DNA of 64,000 nucleotides from Sphingopyxis panaciterrulae (GTDB lineage Bacteria > Pseudomonadota > Alphaproteobacteria > Sphingomonadales > Sphingomonadaceae): assembly GCF_014199295.1 (NCBI RefSeq), contig NZ_JACIJH010000001.1, forward strand, positions 496,001-560,000, written 5' to 3'. This document shows, piece after piece, positions 35,486 through 43,813 of the stretch. The position numbers were made by a program, and so were the translations under genes. Each line of letters opens with the position of its first letter. Position 1 is the first letter of the stretch. The notes beneath the pieces were generated by a model. It searched no databases. It saw only the letters and a list, made by a program, of their open reading frames with translations, and was not told the DNA's origin.

Positions 35486-36982
35486 GTGCGTTACGTATAT
35501 GGCATCACGTCGGCCCTGCTTGCGGGCGGCACCGCGCTGGCGCTGGTCACGCAATCGCCGGTCGGCGCGCAGGTCGCGCAGAACGAGAAGAGCGAAATCG
35601 CCAAGGTCGTGCCGCGCTCCGGGGCGCCCGAAAGCTTCGCCGACCTCGTCGAGCAGCTTCAGCCCGCGGTGGTCAACATCTCGACCAAGCAGGAGGTGAC
35701 GCTCGGCGTCCGGCTCAACCCCTTCGCCGGGACGCGCGAGCCGATCACCCAGGAACAGCAGGGCGGCGGATCGGGCTTCCTGATCTCGGCCGACGGCTAT
35801 ATCGTCACCAACAACCATGTCATCACCGGCGGCCCGCGCGGCGAGCAGGTGAACGAGGTTACGGTGACGCTGACCAACCGCAAGGAATATCGCGCCAAGA
35901 TCGTCGGCCGCGACGCGACGTCGGACCTCGCGCTGCTCAAGATCGACGCGACCGGTCTGCCCTTCGTGAAGTTCGGCGACAGCAACAAGGCGCGGGTCGG
36001 CGACTGGGTGGTCGCGATCGGCAACCCGCTCGGGCTCGGCTCGACGGTGACCGCAGGCATCATCTCGGCGGTGCAGCGCAACCTCGGCAGCGGCCCCTAT
36101 GACCGCTATATTCAGACCGATACCGCGATCAACCGCGGCAATTCGGGCGGTCCGCTGTTCGACCTGCAGGGCAATGTCGTCGGCATCACCAACATGCTGA
36201 TCTCGCCGGTCGGCGCGAACATCGGCGTCAACTTCGCCATCCCCGCCGATGCCGCGATCCCGGTGATCGAGGCGCTCAAGTCGGGCGAGCGGCCGCAGCG
36301 CGGCTATCTGGGCGTCGGCATCGTGCCGATGACCGACGATTATGCCGCCGCGGTCGGCCTGCCCAAGGATCGCGGCGAGATCGTCCAGCGCCTCGAGGAC
36401 GGCGGGCCGGCGGCCAAGGCCGGCCTGAAGCGCGGCGATATCGTGACCAAGGTCGGCGGCAAGGATGTGACGCCGCAGCAGTCGCTGTCCTATCTGATCG
36501 CCAACGAGAAGCCGGGCACGCGCGTCCCGCTCGAGATCATCCGCGACGGCAAGACGACGACCCTCACCGTGACGGTCGGCACGCGACCGCCCGAAGAGGA
36601 ACTCAACGGATCGAGCTTCGATCCCGAGGCGGAGCAGACGCTGCCTGACGAGCCCAGCGAGGGCGCCGACCAGGCGATCCAGGAGCAGCTCGGCATGGCG
36701 GTGCAGCCGCTCACGGCCGACATCGCGCGCGATATCGGCATCGACCGGAACAGCAAGGGGCTGGTGATCGCGGCGGTCGCCAGCCGCAGCGACGCGGGCG
36801 CCAAGGGCCTGCGCCGGGGCGACGTGATCCTCAGCATCAACCGCAGTCCGGTGACGACCGCCGAGGCGCTCGCCAAGGGCGTCGCCGACGCCAAGAAGGC
36901 GGGGCGTAGCGCGGTGCTGCTCGAAATCCTGCGCCGCGGCCAGCAGCCGGCGTTCGTCGCGATCCGCGTCGACGGGAAATAG
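35486..36982 (+). CDS. degP: Do-type periplasmic serine endopeptidase
   Basis: The 498-residue protease has a signal peptide (VRYVYGITSALLAGGTALAL), a trypsin-like domain with His in IVTNNHVI, Asp in SDLALLKID and Ser in GNSGGPLF. Two PDZ domains follow (RGYLGVGIVPM and AKGLRRGDVILSINRSP). It degrades or holds misfolded periplasmic proteins, as DegP/MucD. The start is a GTG at 35486, chosen because AGAGGA lies about nine bases upstream and the signal peptide then begins at once. A strong terminator follows. It sits after hflKC. Confidence 0.94.
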   Translation: MRYVYGITSALLAGGTALALVTQSPVGAQVAQNEKSEIAKVVPRSGAPESFADLVEQLQPAVVNISTKQEVTLGVRLNPFAGTREPITQEQQGGGSGFLISADGYIVTNNHVITGGPRGEQVNEVTVTLTNRKEYRAKIVGRDATSDLALLKIDATGLPFVKFGDSNKARVGDWVVAIGNPLGLGSTVTAGIISAVQRNLGSGPYDRYIQTDTAINRGNSGGPLFDLQGNVVGITNMLISPVGANIGVNFAIPADAAIPVIEALKSGERPQRGYLGVGIVPMTDDYAAAVGLPKDRGEIVQRLEDGGPAAKAGLKRGDIVTKVGGKDVTPQQSLSYLIANEKPGTRVPLEIIRDGKTTTLTVTVGTRPPEEELNGSSFDPEAEQTLPDEPSEGADQAIQEQLGMAVQPLTADIARDIGIDRNSKGLVIAAVASRSDAGAKGLRRGDVILSINRSPVTTAEALAKGVADAKKAGRSAVLLEILRRGQQPAFVAIRVDGK

Positions 36983-37002
36983 GCGTTCGCCTCGCGATCG
37001 CG

Positions 37003-37043
37003 AAGGGGCGCCGCGGCCATCGATCGCGGCGCCCTTTTTCTTT
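37003..37043 (+). terminator. Rho-independent terminator after degP
   Basis: GGGCGCCGCG (37006-37015) pairs with CGCGGCGCCC (37025-37034) and is followed by TTTTTCTTT. It lies about 20 bases after the protease stop codon. Confidence 0.85.
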
Positions 37044-37099
37044 GCCCGATGCCCAATATGTTCCTATTATGTTCTATCCTTCGAGTCGGGAGAGAGACG

Positions 37100-37465
37100 A
37101 TGATCGGATATGTGACGCTGGGAACCCGCGATCTGGGCCGTGCCGCGGTCTTTTATGACGCGATCGCCGCCGAGATGGGAACGGGACGGACGATGGAATT
37201 CGACGGCTTCATCGCCTGGGGCAAGCCGGAGGGCACGGGCATCTGCCTGACCAGGCCCTTCGACGGCCAGTCGGCGAGCGTCGGCAATGGCGTGATGGTC
37301 GCGCTCGCCGCCACGGATCAGGCGCAGGTGCAGCGGCTCCACGATATCGCGCTGGCCAACGGCGGCAGCGACGAGGGCGCGCCGGGGTTTCGCGGCGAAG
37401 GCTTTTACGCCGCCTATTTCCGCGACCCGGACGGGAACAAGCTCAACGCCTTCGTGATGGGGTAG
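37100..37465 (+). CDS. VOC (glyoxalase-like) family protein
   Basis: The 121-residue protein starts MIGYVTLGTRDLGRAAVFYD and ends FRDPDGNKLNAFVMG, the two half-motifs of a vicinal-oxygen-chelate fold. Such proteins are metal-dependent lyases, isomerases or dioxygenases, and many small ones have no known substrate. GGGAGAGA precedes the ATG. It stands alone between the degP terminator and a repeat element. Confidence 0.88.
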   Translation: MIGYVTLGTRDLGRAAVFYDAIAAEMGTGRTMEFDGFIAWGKPEGTGICLTRPFDGQSASVGNGVMVALAATDQAQVQRLHDIALANGGSDEGAPGFRGEGFYAAYFRDPDGNKLNAFVMG

Positions 37466-37514
37466 GTATTGGAACGGTGGTCATGGGGGTGGAAAGCGGC
37501 CATACCCCAGCTTC

Positions 37515-37591
37515 GTCATTCCCGCGAAGGCGGGAATCCAGTGTGGGGTCAGCCGGCGCACGCTCTGGATTCCCGCTTTCGCGGGAATGAC
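37515..37591. repeat. Intergenic inverted repeat (REP pair)
   Basis: Two 27-bp arms at 37515-37541 and 37565-37591, each built on a TTCCCGCG(A)/GCGGGAA hairpin, face each other across a 23-bp spacer. The arm motif ATTCCCGCGAAGGCGGGAAT is a familiar scattered intergenic repeat of alphaproteobacteria. It lies between two convergent genes and could also terminate both. Confidence 0.75.
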
Positions 37592-37639
37592 AACGTTATA
37601 AAGCGCTGATCGTCGTATAACGGTCGCTCTTCGCTGCGG

Positions 37640-37930
37640 TCAAACCGCCGTCAGCCGTTCGATCTCGGGCGCGCCGGCAAGGCAGGGGCCGAGCTTTGCG
37701 CCCAGCGTGCGGAAATGGTCCGAGGCGCGGTGCGCTTCGACCGCCGCCGCGTCGTCATAGCATTCCATGACCTTGTAGACGCCCGCTTCGTCGGTGCGGA
37801 ACAGGCGGTAGAGGCTGTTGCCGGGCTCGTTCGCGCGGACGGCGGCCGCGAGCTCGACGAAGACGCCTTCGAAGGCTTCGGTCTTGTCGGGCTGCACGCG
37901 CAGCGTTGCGATGATGCCGATCGCGCTCAT
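37640..37930 (-). CDS. ABM-domain (antibiotic biosynthesis monooxygenase-like) protein
   Basis: This 96-residue protein (MSAIGIIATLRVQPDKTEAF, then NSLYRLFRTDEAGVYKVMECYDDAAAVEAHRASDHF) has the dimeric ferredoxin-like fold of the ABM/YgiN family, which includes small quinol monooxygenases. AAAGGAG precedes the ATG. It follows the thiolase on the same strand with a 58-base gap. The substrate is unknown and the family name does not imply an antibiotic pathway. Confidence 0.85.
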   Translation of the reverse strand: MSAIGIIATLRVQPDKTEAFEGVFVELAAAVRANEPGNSLYRLFRTDEAGVYKVMECYDDAAAVEAHRASDHFRTLGAKLGPCLAGAPEIERLTAV

Positions 37931-37988
37931 GGCGAAACTCCTTTCCCTGGATCGGGCCGGCCGCGACCGGCCGGTCCGATCCGATTCC

Positions 37989-39170
37989 TCAGAAGACCTC
38001 GAGCAGGCCCGCCGCGCCCTGACCGCCGCCGATGCACATGGTGACGACGGCATATTTGACGCCGCGGCGCTTGCCCTCGATCAGCGCGTGGCCGACGCAG
38101 CGCGCGCCGGTCATGCCGAACGGGTGGCCGATCGAGATCGAGCCGCCGTTGACGTTGAGCGTTTCATTGGGGATGCCGAGCGTGTCGCGGCAATAGAGCA
38201 CCTGCACCGCGAACGCCTCGTTGAGCTCCCACAGCCCGATGTCGTCCATCTTGAGTTCGAAGCGTTCGAGCAGCTTCGGGATCGCGAAGACGGGGCCGAT
38301 GCCCATTTCGTCGGGCTCGGTGCCCGCGACCGCCATGCCGACATAGCGCCCGAGCGGCTGGAGCCCGCGCTTCTCGGCGACCCTGGCCTCCATCACGACG
38401 CAGGCCGACGAGCCGTCCGAAAGCTGGCTGGCGTTGCCCGCGGTGATCGTGTGGCCTTCGCCCATCACCGGCTTCAGGCTGGCGAGTCCTTCGAGCGTGG
38501 TGTCGGGGCGGTTGCATTCGTCGCGGTCGGCGACGACGTCCTTGTAGCTGACCTCCTTGGTCTCCTTGTCGACGACCGCCATCGTCGCCTTGCAGGGGAC
38601 GATCTCGTCGGCGAACTTGCCCGCGGCTTGTGCCGCGGCGGTGCGCTGCTGCGACTGGAGCGAATATTCGTCCTGATATTCGCGGGCGATGTTGTAACGC
38701 TTGGCGACGACCTCGGCGGTGCCGATCATCGGCATATAGGTGTCCTTGTGCATCGCGAGCAGCTCGGCGTCGGGCTCGATGAACACCTTGCCGCTGCCGC
38801 TGACCTTCGAGATGCTCTCGACGCCGCCGGCGACGCAGATGTCCTGGCGGTCGACGATGATCTGCTTCGCGGCGGTCGCGATGGTCATCAGGCCCGACGA
38901 GCATTGGCGGTCGATCGACATGCCGGGGACGGTGACGGGCAGGCCGGCGCGCAGCGCGATCAGGCGCGCGACGTTCGGCGACTGCGACCCCTGCTGCATC
39001 GCGGCACCGAAGAGGACGTCGTCGACCTCGCCGCCTTCGAGCCCGGCGCGCTCGACCGCGGCCTTGACCGAAAAGGCGCCGAGCGTCGGCGAGGGGGTAT
39101 TGTTGAACGAGCCGCGCGCCGCCTTGGTCAGCGGGGTGCGGGCGGTGGAAACGATGACGGCGTCACGCAT
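37989..39170 (-). CDS. Acetyl-CoA C-acyltransferase (thiolase)
   Basis: The 393-residue enzyme has the acyl-accepting Cys in DRQCSSGLM, NEAFA with its active-site residue, the His in GHPFGMTGAR and the proton-donor Cys in CIGGGQG. It cleaves 3-ketoacyl-CoA or condenses acetyl-CoA. The QCSSG and GMTGAR variants suit degradative thiolases (FadA/PcaF-like) more than PhaA, although a biosynthetic role with phaB cannot be excluded. The MaoC hydratase is upstream on the same strand across a repeat. Confidence 0.93.
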   Translation of the reverse strand: MRDAVIVSTARTPLTKAARGSFNNTPSPTLGAFSVKAAVERAGLEGGEVDDVLFGAAMQQGSQSPNVARLIALRAGLPVTVPGMSIDRQCSSGLMTIATAAKQIIVDRQDICVAGGVESISKVSGSGKVFIEPDAELLAMHKDTYMPMIGTAEVVAKRYNIAREYQDEYSLQSQQRTAAAQAAGKFADEIVPCKATMAVVDKETKEVSYKDVVADRDECNRPDTTLEGLASLKPVMGEGHTITAGNASQLSDGSSACVVMEARVAEKRGLQPLGRYVGMAVAGTEPDEMGIGPVFAIPKLLERFELKMDDIGLWELNEAFAVQVLYCRDTLGIPNETLNVNGGSISIGHPFGMTGARCVGHALIEGKRRGVKYAVVTMCIGGGQGAAGLLEVF

Positions 39171-39193
39171 GATGATGTTCCTTCTGTCTAAAG

Positions 39194-39320
39194 CCCCTCC
39201 CCTTCAGGGGAGGGGTTGGGGTGGGGGGGCATCCACCTTGCGCAAGACTCGCGAGCCCACCCCGTTGCGACTATCGAGCAAGCTCGCAAGTCTCACTGCC
39301 CCTCCCCTGAAGGGGAGGGG
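39194..39320. repeat. Intergenic element with inverted ends, second copy
   Basis: Hairpins at 39194-39215 and 39299-39320, based on CCCCTCCCC and GGGGAGGGG with TTCA or TGAA loops, bracket a 127-bp stretch between the MaoC and thiolase genes. Architecture and end sequence match the element at 31696-31847. Confidence 0.7.
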
Positions 39321-39329
39321 AGAATATTG

Positions 39330-39788
39330 TCAGACGAAGAACTGGCTGATCCATTCGGCGATCAGCGCAGGCTTGTCCTCGCCCTCGATCTCGACCGAGA
39401 ATTCGAGCGTCTGCTGCCACTGGCCCGGGCGTTTCTCGTCCAGTTCGAGCAATTTGAAATGGCCGCGCACGCGCTTGCCCGAGCGGACGGGAGACAGGAA
39501 CCGGACCTTGTTGCCGCCGTAGTTGACGCCCATCTTGACGTCCGCGGGGCGCGGGCAGTCCGATTTCGCCATCAGCATCGGAAACAGCGACAGGGTCAGG
39601 AAACCGTGCGCGATGGTGCCGCCGAAGGGCGTCAGCTTCGCCTTTTCAGGATCGACGTGGATGAACTGATGGTCGCCGGTGGCGTCGGCGAACTTGTCGA
39701 TCATGGCCTGGTCGACGAGCACCCATTCGGACGTGCCGAGCGGCTTGCCCACCAGATCCTTCATCTCCTGCGGCGGAATGGCGGCCAT
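39330..39788 (-). CDS. MaoC family (R)-hydratase
   Basis: The 152-residue hot-dog-fold protein has the hydratase-2 motif DATGDHQFIHVDPEKA with its Asp/His pair, followed by GGTIAHGFLTLSLFP. It adds water to enoyl-CoA to give (R)-3-hydroxyacyl-CoA or acts in a similar dehydration. The family length is about 150. It lies upstream of the thiolase on the same strand, which suggests fatty-acid or polyester metabolism. Confidence 0.9.
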   Translation of the reverse strand: MAAIPPQEMKDLVGKPLGTSEWVLVDQAMIDKFADATGDHQFIHVDPEKAKLTPFGGTIAHGFLTLSLFPMLMAKSDCPRPADVKMGVNYGGNKVRFLSPVRSGKRVRGHFKLLELDEKRPGQWQQTLEFSVEIEGEDKPALIAEWISQFFV

Positions 39789-39883
39789 ATCTGATCCCCT
39801 CAATATCTGTTCGAAGGGGGCGTTCTAGGCCGGTCTTGCCGCATTGCACAAGAGCCAAGCCCCGCGCCCGCGGCGCCGTAGCG

Positions 39884-41074
39884 TCACCCCCTCGCCGGCT
39901 TCGGGGCCTTCGCCGCGCCGTCCTCGGCATAGGGCAGAATCATCGTGCCGTCGGGCGCCGCGGTGAAGCTGGTCTGAGTCGGGTAGGCGAAATCATATCC
40001 GGCCGCGGTCATCGCCTCGAACAGGCGGATCGCGATGTCGGTGCGTGCCGCGGCGACCTTGTCGTAATCCTCGTCATGGACGTCGAAGATCAGCTCGAAA
40101 TCGAGGCTCGACGGGCCGAAGCCGGTGAAGCTCGAGCGGATGAACTCATGCCCGGTCGCCTTCACCTGCTCCTCGAGCAGCGCGGGCAGCGCGCGCAGCA
40201 TCGCGGGCGTGGTCTGATAGATGACGCCGATCGGGAAGGTCACGCGGCGGCGGTGGAGATGCGCGTAATTGGTGATCTCCTTGGACAGGAGATTGGTGTT
40301 GGAGATCACCAGCAGCTCGCCGTTCGCCGAGCGGATATGCGTGCTCTTGAGACCGATGCGCTCGACCGTCCCCGACGAATTGTCGTATTTGATCGCCTGT
40401 CCGACGCGGAACGGCCGGTCGAAGATGATCGAGAGCGAGGCGAAAAGGTCGGAAAAAATGCCCTGCGCGGCGAGACCGATCGCGATGCCGCCGATGCCGA
40501 GCCCGGCGACGAGGCCGGTGACATTGACCCCCATATTGTCGAGGATGACGATCGCCGCGATCGCGAACAGCGCGACGCTGATCAGCAGACGGATGATCCC
40601 CATCGCGTTGATGAGCGTTTCATTGTGCCGGTCGGCGGCGCGGCGCTGGATCAGCCCGATGACGATCTCGCGCGCCCAGATCGCGACCTGCAGCACGACC
40701 GCGACGGTGAAGACGAACTGGATCGTCTGCATGACCAGGGCGGGCGGGTTCGCATAGCTTGCGACGAGCCGGATCGAGATGATCGCCAGCACGCTCGACC
40801 GTGTCTTGTGGACGACGCGGCCGACGATATCGGTCAGGGTGAAATGCCCCGGCGCGGCCTGCGCCCGCTTGAGGGCGAGGGTGCGCAGCAGCGAGAGCAG
40901 AAAATAGATGAGGAGGCCCGCCGCGACCGCGATGCCGATCTGAAGCCAGTGGCTGTTGACCCAGGCGACGCTGCCGTCCCACCAGTCGTGCAGGTCGGCG
41001 ATGGGGGTCGGCGCGGAAGCGTTTTTGGGAGCGGCAGGGGCGGCGGTCAGAAGCGAAAGGGTCACGGCGATCAT
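39884..41074 (-). CDS. Mechanosensitive channel, MscS family
   Basis: This 396-residue protein has a leader-like N-terminus, several membrane helices (IGIAVAAGLLIYFLLSLLRT, LLISVALFAIAAIVILDNMG) and the pore helix GIGGIAIGLAAQGIFSDLFA. The conserved beta domain with DRPFRVGQAIKYD and GTVERIGLKSTHIRSANGEL follows. It releases solutes when membrane tension rises. It starts five bases after the topoisomerase stop on the same strand, so the two may be co-transcribed. Confidence 0.92.
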   Translation of the reverse strand: MIAVTLSLLTAAPAAPKNASAPTPIADLHDWWDGSVAWVNSHWLQIGIAVAAGLLIYFLLSLLRTLALKRAQAAPGHFTLTDIVGRVVHKTRSSVLAIISIRLVASYANPPALVMQTIQFVFTVAVVLQVAIWAREIVIGLIQRRAADRHNETLINAMGIIRLLISVALFAIAAIVILDNMGVNVTGLVAGLGIGGIAIGLAAQGIFSDLFASLSIIFDRPFRVGQAIKYDNSSGTVERIGLKSTHIRSANGELLVISNTNLLSKEITNYAHLHRRRVTFPIGVIYQTTPAMLRALPALLEEQVKATGHEFIRSSFTGFGPSSLDFELIFDVHDEDYDKVAAARTDIAIRLFEAMTAAGYDFAYPTQTSFTAAPDGTMILPYAEDGAAKAPKPARG

Positions 41075-41079
41075 CCGGG

Positions 41080-42087
41080 TCAGGCGGAACGGAGCAGTTT
41101 CGCCGCATCGGGCGCCTGCTCCAGATAGGTCAAAAATCCGCGTTCGTAACGCGAAAGATAGCGGGTCGCGCGCGGTAGCGCGCCGACGGTCGCGGCAAAG
41201 GTGCCGCGCTCCTGCGCCGCGGCGATCATCGCGGGGTGGACATAGGCGCGGCGCGCGACCGCGGGCGTATTGCCGAGCCGTTCCGCGACATGGGCGAGCA
41301 GCGCCTTCAGCGTCGGCGGCTCGTTGGCGTCGTAAAGGAAGGTGAACGCCTCGACGCTCGCCGACCAGGTGCGGAAATGCTTGGCGCTGAATGCCTCGCC
41401 CATCGCGTCGCGGATATAGGTGTTGACGTCGTCGGAGCCGACCGTGCGGACTTCGCCCGCATCCTCATATTGGAAGAGATTCTGGCCGGGCAGGTCCTGT
41501 AGCCGGCGCACCAGCGTCGCGATGCTGCGGTCGCTGATCGTTACTTCGCGCCGCGCGCCGCCCTTGGCGCGATAGGCAAGGCGCAGCGTGCGGCCGGTCG
41601 CGCTGGCATGGCGCTGGCGCAGGGTCGTCGCACCGAAACTCTTGTTGGCGAGCGCATATTCCTCGTTGCCGACGCGCAGCGCGGCGAGGTCGAGCAGGCG
41701 GACGACCGCGGCGACGACGCGCTCGGGGCAGAGGGTGCGGCGGGCGAGATCGTCTTCCAGACGCGCGCGGAGCAGCGGCAGCGCGTGGCCGAAGGCGGCG
41801 CAGCGGTCATATTTGTCGGCGTCCTGCGCGAGGCGGAAATCGGGGTGATAGCGATATTGCTTGCGCCCGCGCGCGTCATAGCCCGTCGCGAGGATATGGC
41901 CGTTCGCCGCCGGGCAGAACCAGGCGTCCTGATAGGCCGGGGGCAATGCGATCGCGTCGAGCCGGGTGATTTCGTCGCGGTCGCGAATGATACGGCCCTT
42001 CGCGTCGCGATAGCGCCAGCCGTCCTGCGCGCGCTCGCGGCTGATGCCGGGGAAGCTGTCGTCGACATGGATGAGACGCGCGGGCAT
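41080..42087 (-). CDS. DNA topoisomerase IB
   Basis: The 335-residue protein belongs to the poxvirus-like bacterial topoisomerase IB group. It shows PPAYQDAWFCPAANGHILAT and RGRKQYRYHP at the N-terminal clamp, LDLAALRVGNEEYALANKSFG and TLRLAYRAKGG. FRTWSAS follows and the nucleophilic Tyr is in AVARRAYVHP. It relaxes supercoils through a 3'-phosphotyrosine link. The length is typical. Confidence 0.93.
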   Translation of the reverse strand: MPARLIHVDDSFPGISRERAQDGWRYRDAKGRIIRDRDEITRLDAIALPPAYQDAWFCPAANGHILATGYDARGRKQYRYHPDFRLAQDADKYDRCAAFGHALPLLRARLEDDLARRTLCPERVVAAVVRLLDLAALRVGNEEYALANKSFGATTLRQRHASATGRTLRLAYRAKGGARREVTISDRSIATLVRRLQDLPGQNLFQYEDAGEVRTVGSDDVNTYIRDAMGEAFSAKHFRTWSASVEAFTFLYDANEPPTLKALLAHVAERLGNTPAVARRAYVHPAMIAAAQERGTFAATVGALPRATRYLSRYERGFLTYLEQAPDAAKLLRSA

Positions 42088-42165
42088 GGCGTATCAGCGT
42101 TCGGGCGCCGACGATGGTTCCGCGACTCTATCGTCCCCCTATTGGAAAGAAGTGCCAAGGAGGGG

Positions 42166-43551
42166 TCAGGGGATGGCCGGCACCGTCGGATGGCGCGGCG
42201 GGACTTGCGCCGGGCGAGCGATCAGCGGCCGCCACCCCGCCTCCTGCTCGCGGCGGCGGCAATAGGTGGTGAGGCCGATTTCGAGCGCCAGCATCATGTA
42301 GATGAAGGGCTGGAAGGCGATGCCGACGAACAGCGATCCGACCAGATAGACGATATGTCCCTGCTGGAGCGCGACCGCGAGCGGGGCGATCCATTGCTCC
42401 TCTGCGCGGCGCGTCTTGAGGTAGCGGCGGCGCAACTGTTCGAGCCGGACGAGACCGAGGACCTGCAACGCCAGCCACATTGCGAGCCCCGGGTAGCCTT
42501 GTTCTCCCAGCATTTCGAAATAGCTCGAATGATAGGCGCGCGACTTTTCCTCATAGACCGAGGGTTCGGCTTCCTGCGGATTGTCGGGGTCATAGGCGGT
42601 CGCCGCCTTCACGACGCGCACGTGATTCTGGATATAGGCGTCGAAGCCGCCGCCGAACGGATTCTCCTTTGCAAAATCCCAGGTCCATTTCCACACCGCG
42701 ACCCGGGTCGAGGCCGACTGGTCGGCCTTGTAGCCCTCGATCGTTTCCATCCGTTCGGTGAAGCTCTGCGGCAGGAAGGGGATCGACGCGACCGCGAGCA
42801 GCCCGGCGCCGATCATGTAGAGAAGCCGATGCTTGACCGAGCGCAGCGACAGGATGGCGAGCACGACAAGGCAGACGAGCCCGGTGCGCGCCTCGGTCCC
42901 CACCGGCAGCAATATGCAGGCGAAGCAGAGCGCGAAGCAGAAGAGCGAGACGCGCCAGTCGGGCGGAAAGATGGTGCCGTGGCGGCGATACCAGAGGATC
43001 AGCGGGATGATCGCGATTCCCACCGTCGACATGATCGAGCCTTCGTAGAGGCCAAAATTTTCGTTGAGCAGCAATTGCAGCGAGCCATAGCCGCTGCCGC
43101 CTGCCGCGGTCTTGAGACCGCCGGCGATGGCTATCGAGCCCGCCGAGAGCAGCATGATCAGGATCAGCGATTCGATCCTGAGCTTGGTCCGCAACGTCAG
43201 CGGCAGAAAGATCGCCCACACCAGCGCCTTCCACACCCAGTCCCATTTGACCTGCGCCTCGACCGGAAAATCGGCCTGCATCGTCGTGATGCCGCAATAG
43301 ACGAGCAGCATCACCATCAGGGTCTGACGCCCCGACCAGCGCGTGTCGCGCTTGTCATCGACCGTCAGCCAGCCGAGGATCGCGAGCGCGAAGACGATCA
43401 GCGAGATGGGGATCGAATTGATCAGGAAATAGCTGAGCCGCTGCGGCGCGACGATATCGATGTAGCAATAGGCGAGAATGAACAGGAACGGCTTTCGAAA
43501 GCCGACCCCGATGAAGGCGAAGAGAAAGGCGACGAAGGCGATGTCACGCAT
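42166..43551 (-). CDS. Exosortase-A-associated O-glycosylation ligase
   Basis: The 461-residue polytopic protein has about ten membrane helices and the WzyC-like loop LPVGTEARTGLVCLV. FAKENPFGGGFDAYIQNH and RAYHSSYFEMLGEQGYPGLAMW follow, matching the putative O-glycosylation ligase group linked to exosortase-A systems (TIGR03097 type, DUF5935 N-terminus). It would transfer a lipid-linked glycan in the periplasm. The ATG at 43551 (MRDIAFVAFLFAF) fits the family; it overlaps the 53-residue gene immediately upstream. The exosortase and epsH-type genes themselves are not in this window. Confidence 0.85.
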   Translation of the reverse strand: MRDIAFVAFLFAFIGVGFRKPFLFILAYCYIDIVAPQRLSYFLINSIPISLIVFALAILGWLTVDDKRDTRWSGRQTLMVMLLVYCGITTMQADFPVEAQVKWDWVWKALVWAIFLPLTLRTKLRIESLILIMLLSAGSIAIAGGLKTAAGGSGYGSLQLLLNENFGLYEGSIMSTVGIAIIPLILWYRRHGTIFPPDWRVSLFCFALCFACILLPVGTEARTGLVCLVVLAILSLRSVKHRLLYMIGAGLLAVASIPFLPQSFTERMETIEGYKADQSASTRVAVWKWTWDFAKENPFGGGFDAYIQNHVRVVKAATAYDPDNPQEAEPSVYEEKSRAYHSSYFEMLGEQGYPGLAMWLALQVLGLVRLEQLRRRYLKTRRAEEQWIAPLAVALQQGHIVYLVGSLFVGIAFQPFIYMMLALEIGLTTYCRRREQEAGWRPLIARPAQVPPRHPTVPAIP

Positions 43552-43705
43552 CGCCGGCAGCCTGCTTCGCGGCCTCGGCATCGCGGCGTTGCTGCCATAG
43601 CTTGCGCGGGCTGACCTCATGGTCGAGGTCGTCGCGATAGAGCAGGCGCCACAGCGCGATCCCCATCAGCACATGGGTCAGGGCAATCGAGAAATTGTCG
43701 ACCAT
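43544..43705 (-). CDS. Small membrane-associated protein upstream of the ligase
   Basis: A 53-residue reading frame begins MVDNFSIALTHVLMGIALWR and continues LLYRDDLDHEVSPRKLWQQR, ending in GDA at a TGA that overlaps the ligase start by eight bases. One hydrophobic N-terminal helix precedes a charged helix. GC-rich third codon positions and the overlap suggest a real, co-translated small gene. No family is recognised. It lies between divergent exosortase-associated genes. Confidence 0.6.
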   Translation of the reverse strand: MVDNFSIALTHVLMGIALWRLLYRDDLDHEVSPRKLWQQRRDAEAAKQAAGDA

Positions 43706-43813
43706 GGTGCGGCGGTGCCTGTTCCTCGGCGGCCCCCTTTTGGGCCGATGCGGGGACCTTACGCGCGGGGGGTTGACGCGGCGTTAAGGCTTGTCTGGCA
43801 GTTTTCCCGGGTC

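Noticed and set aside
37818-39191. Long plus-strand frame opposite the thiolase
   Set aside because: Antisense shadow of a well-conserved enzyme gene.
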